Shown here piece after piece: positions 60,877 through 64,000 of a stretch of 64,000 bases of DNA (positions are counted from its first letter, which is position 1; every line of letters starts with the position of its first letter). The translations under genes and the position numbers were made by a program. Under the pieces are notes generated by a model. That model searched no databases and was not told where the DNA came from. It saw only the letters and a program-made list of their open reading frames with translations. This DNA comes from Rhyacichthys aspro (taxonomy: Eukaryota > Chordata > Actinopteri > Gobiiformes > Rhyacichthyidae). Location: positions 15,141,207-15,205,206 of the forward strand of contig CM072152.1 in NCBI GenBank assembly GCA_036850595.1, in the 5' to 3' direction.

Positions 60877-63800
60877 ATGGAAAAAATGCAAGGCGAGAAA
60901 TCAGAACCGAATGAAACCAAGAGCATCGAGAGTCCGGGCGCGAGTGACACTGCAAATAAAGCGTTGAGTAATGAAGACCCAGGAACTCCCAAAGCAAAGG
61001 GGATCAATGCAGTCGCAGTGCTCTGGACATTTGGTAAGTGTCTGGGCGCCCTGCTGCCCGTGTACCTGGCCGGGTACTACCGGGTCAGTACGAGTTTGCT
61101 GGTGTGCGGTATGATGGTGTACACGGGATGGAAACATGCCCGAGAGGCGAAGGAAGCACGCCTGAGGTCAGCCATACAACTGCTCAACGACGAGGAAGAT
61201 CTGATGTCCACCAAAGTCTCCAAAATCAAGCGAGAACTACCAGCATGGGTAGGAAATGATGCCACTAACTCACCCATAAACAAGCCCCCACCCCCTTCAA
61301 AGTTCATAGTCTGCTTACAGTAAATAATGTACATCTTGTGTTTGCATTTGAAGTTCTTATGGCACAAGACCCCTTTATTATTGTACCATAATATTATAAT
61401 ATTATAAGGTTATGACCTCAAACAATAGTTTTCCCATGCATTTAGATTCACAAATCTATCTCATGTAGGTTACTGTCTTTTAGGTTCAGGTTTAGGCAGC
61501 AGTGAAGCATGCGCATTTTGTAAAAGAATTACTTTGTTGCAAATAAACATTCTTTTTGTGAGTACATTTTTAAAACCTTATTATGATTGGGCAATTCCAT
61601 TTTCATAAGCAACAGAAGACTAAATCCTCTGCGCAACTTCTACTAAATCCCCGAGAGACACTGAGGTTTACAGGAGTAATGCACATCCTCCAAATTTGGA
61701 AACGCTCAAACCAAATCAATGTCTGCCACACCCAAATGAGGTTCCTGTGATCTTTCAGTTTGAATTGCTAATGTTATTAGACACACCGTTAAATTATTCA
61801 AAGGGACCTTGTCCTGTTTGAAAAAATACTTTTGGAGGTAATACCATACATACAAACATTTCTGGGAGGTTTGAAGGACATACGTAGCCTATACTTAATG
61901 TAGCAGGTTCTTAATGTTGATGTTAAGACTTTGTTTTGTTTATAATGCATCTTTTGTCCTCGAATGAAAATAGCCCTCATTTCCAGCCCTGTTGCAGCTA
62001 AATCACTTCCTTCTCCGGTTGTGCTGAACACAATCTTCTTTCCATGTTGTTGTTTTTTCCTTCAGGTAAACTTTCCTGATGTGGAGAAGGTTGAATGGCT
62101 CAATAAGGTAGGCCTACTTTTGTTTTTTGTGACCTATTCACCATGTTATTCTCCAGAGCAGACATTTTATTATCCCCCTTCATTGGGCCCATAGCAGACA
62201 CATGTCCATTTGTTCAGTGGCCCAGCTGTTGTGCTGACTGACATTTGGTTGTGTGGCTGATGCTAGCTGAAGGTAGCACTGCTGTCTGCTGCCATATTCC
62301 CGATTAGGCCACACCTCCGTCGGAGTAGCCACTCTGTCTGTACTGCAGAGAGCAGGCTTTTTGCCAGACAACCCACTCAACAATTCCATTTCATTGCAGG
62401 CTTGCACACAGGAAGGGGGAGGGGTCTTTCTGTCCCCCAAACTAAATAAAACTCCAGCCATAGTCAGCCCTCCCCTTGTGCCCTTAGAGTCCACTGAAAG
62501 TAGGGACATGTTTTCATGCAGTAATAAAAGTATTCAGGCTAACAAGACCACGAGATCTGGTACACTTAAGACAAAGCAAAGACACTCACTGGAGGGTAGA
62601 TCAGCAGATTTCCTTGTAGCTGAAGGTTTGTTTTTCACAGAAGCAGCGAGTGACTCACACTCCAGTTATGCCAGACTTAAACCAATCTTTTTTTCCTCGT
62701 AACCCAAGCACACCACCAGCCAGCGTCCCTTATATAGTCCACATAGGAAAGTCAATTTAATCAAAGGGAAAGAAAAGGTCATTTTAACAAATAGTGTTGT
62801 GTAAATATGACTCACAAGCACATGAAAAACAGTACATGTGACAATGTAAAAAAACACACTTAGGAGACTTGACTAACTGAAATCATTGTTAATGTCTTAT
62901 TAACGCTTCTTATACAATGTACTTTAAGCATTTTCTGTTGTGTTCAGGTGCTACAGCAGGTCTGGCCATTTGTTGGGCAGTATCTGGAGAAACTTTTGGT
63001 GGAAACCATTGCTCCTTCTATCCGAGCCTCCAGCAATCACCTTCAGACCCTTAGCTTCACAAAGGTGGACATGGGAGATAAGGTAAGCCTTTTCCTTGAC
63101 CATGCCACTGCTTTACAGACCCAAACACGAACAATGCTTTTGGATAGAATTTCCCCTCAACATGCTAATACCATTGTAATTGACCTCAGGCCATGAAGGT
63201 TGTAGGAATCAAGGCACACACAGAGAATGACAAAGGACAAGTCCTGCTGGATCTGTATATTAGGTAAAGGCATTTTCATTTTTTTTTATTAATACTTTTC
63301 TTCATACAATATATAATGTACATTTTTTACAGTGTAATATCATTGTCATTTATATTCTCAGCTATGTTGGCAATGTTGAGATCAATGTTGAGGTAAAGCG
63401 GTACTTTTGCAAAGCAGGAGTCAAGGGAATACAGGTACACCATTTTGACAGTGTTTCCTTATGCGTATTATTATACATATTATTCTCTGCAGATATTATT
63501 TTGTCTCTCTGTTCTGTGGTTTTAGCTTCATGGGATGATGAGGGTGATTTTGGAGCCACTGATTGGTGATGTGCCCATTGTGGGTGCAGTCACCATGTTT
63601 TTCATCCAGAGGCCTGTAGGTTCATTTACTGTATATTCTTTACCATTTCTTGTAGACTTCAACCCCCATTCTGTAATGTAACTTGATATTATGGAGGTTT
63701 TTTCCAATACGCTTTTAATTGATTTCCCGTCAGTCATGATTGATTTGCTTGATGCAGCACATTCTTCTGTCTTATCTCTTCACAGAAACTTGACATCAAT

Positions 63801-64000
63801 TGGACTGGATTGACTAATTTGCTAGATATTCCTGGACTGAAGTGAGTCATGCAGAAATAGCTGGCCACAAGTTTACGATAGCTGTTGTGTAAAATCAGTA
63901 AATAAAGAAGACTTTTACTCTTTTTTCCTCAGTGTCATGTCAGACAGCATGATAATGGATGCGATTGCTTCCTTTTTGGTTTTACCCAATCGCCTGGTTG
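60877..64000 (+). CDS. esyt1: Extended synaptotagmin-1, N-terminal part (partial, runs off right edge)
   Basis: ER-anchored lipid-transfer and tethering protein at ER-plasma membrane contacts. Eight plus-strand exons are visible: 60,877-61,248; 62,066-62,107; 62,948-63,082; 63,190-63,263; 63,362-63,434; 63,526-63,615; 63,786-63,841; and 63,933 to the edge. They give about 300 residues in one frame. Residues 1-45 are hydrophilic. A hydrophobic hairpin follows (about 47-90, AVLWTFGKCLGALLPVYLAG and VSTSLLVCGMMVYTGW), the ER anchor of E-Syts. The SMP lipid-binding domain begins near VEWLNKVLQQVWPFVGQYLE and continues through LHGMMRVILEPLIGDVPIVG and LDINWTGLTNLLDIPGL to the edge. The C2 domains lie outside the window. 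The ATG has A at -3 and G at +4, a good initiation context. All introns are GT-AG. Confidence 0.95.

Overview
The window looks like nuclear DNA of a bony fish, probably a spiny-rayed teleost. The evidence is multi-exon vertebrate genes with short introns, interspersed repeats of familiar fish type, and proteins that align along their length with vertebrate families. All exon models below were built by hand from reading frame, splice sites and recalled family sequences. No search was run, and exon edges are my reading of AC/CT (minus strand) or AG/GT (plus strand) boundaries.

Left part, about 1-23,560: the 5' two-thirds of an inositol 1,4,5-trisphosphate receptor type 1 gene (itpr1) on the minus strand. 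I place 37 consecutive coding exons giving about 1,691 residues in one continuous frame. The gene runs off the left edge before its channel domain. Head to head with it, on the plus strand, is a complete nine-exon sumf1 (formylglycine-generating enzyme) at 23,875-27,341. Convergent with sumf1 is lrrn1 at 28,673-30,820, minus strand, whose coding sequence is a single exon. Its likely noncoding first exon lies near 35.8-36.1 kb. The order itpr1-sumf1-lrrn1, with these orientations, is the conserved vertebrate arrangement known from human 3p26.

Middle part, about 36.2-52.1 kb: 16 kb without a convincing gene. It holds a striking 226-bp element made of perfect 71-bp inverted arms flanked by a 7-bp duplication, a pair of opposed repeat copies 3.5 kb apart, relics of fish transposons, simple repeats and possible regulatory DNA for lrrn1.

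Right part, 52.1 kb to the end: a second, compact gene cluster. It has a divergent SNX5/6/32-like PX-BAR sorting nexin (minus strand, 12 or so small exons), a short ER-type DnaJ protein related to DNAJB9 (minus strand), zc3h10 (plus strand, divergent from the DnaJ gene) and the first eight coding exons of esyt1 (plus strand, cut by the right edge). zc3h10 and esyt1 are neighbours at human 12q13, so the window joins two ancestral blocks that are unlinked in mammals, with the join inside or beside the 16-kb gene-poor stretch.

Functionally the genes are independent, but several act at the endoplasmic reticulum: IP3-gated calcium release (itpr1), sulfatase activation (sumf1), ER chaperoning (DnaJ-like) and ER-plasma membrane tethering (esyt1). 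No RNA gene, CRISPR array, phage or bacterial feature was found. The most unusual items are the perfect inverted-repeat element, a minimal AUG-UGA upstream reading frame just before the itpr1 start, a GC-AG intron in itpr1, a candidate extra 36-nt cassette exon in itpr1, and the two lineage-divergent small genes (sorting nexin and DnaJ).
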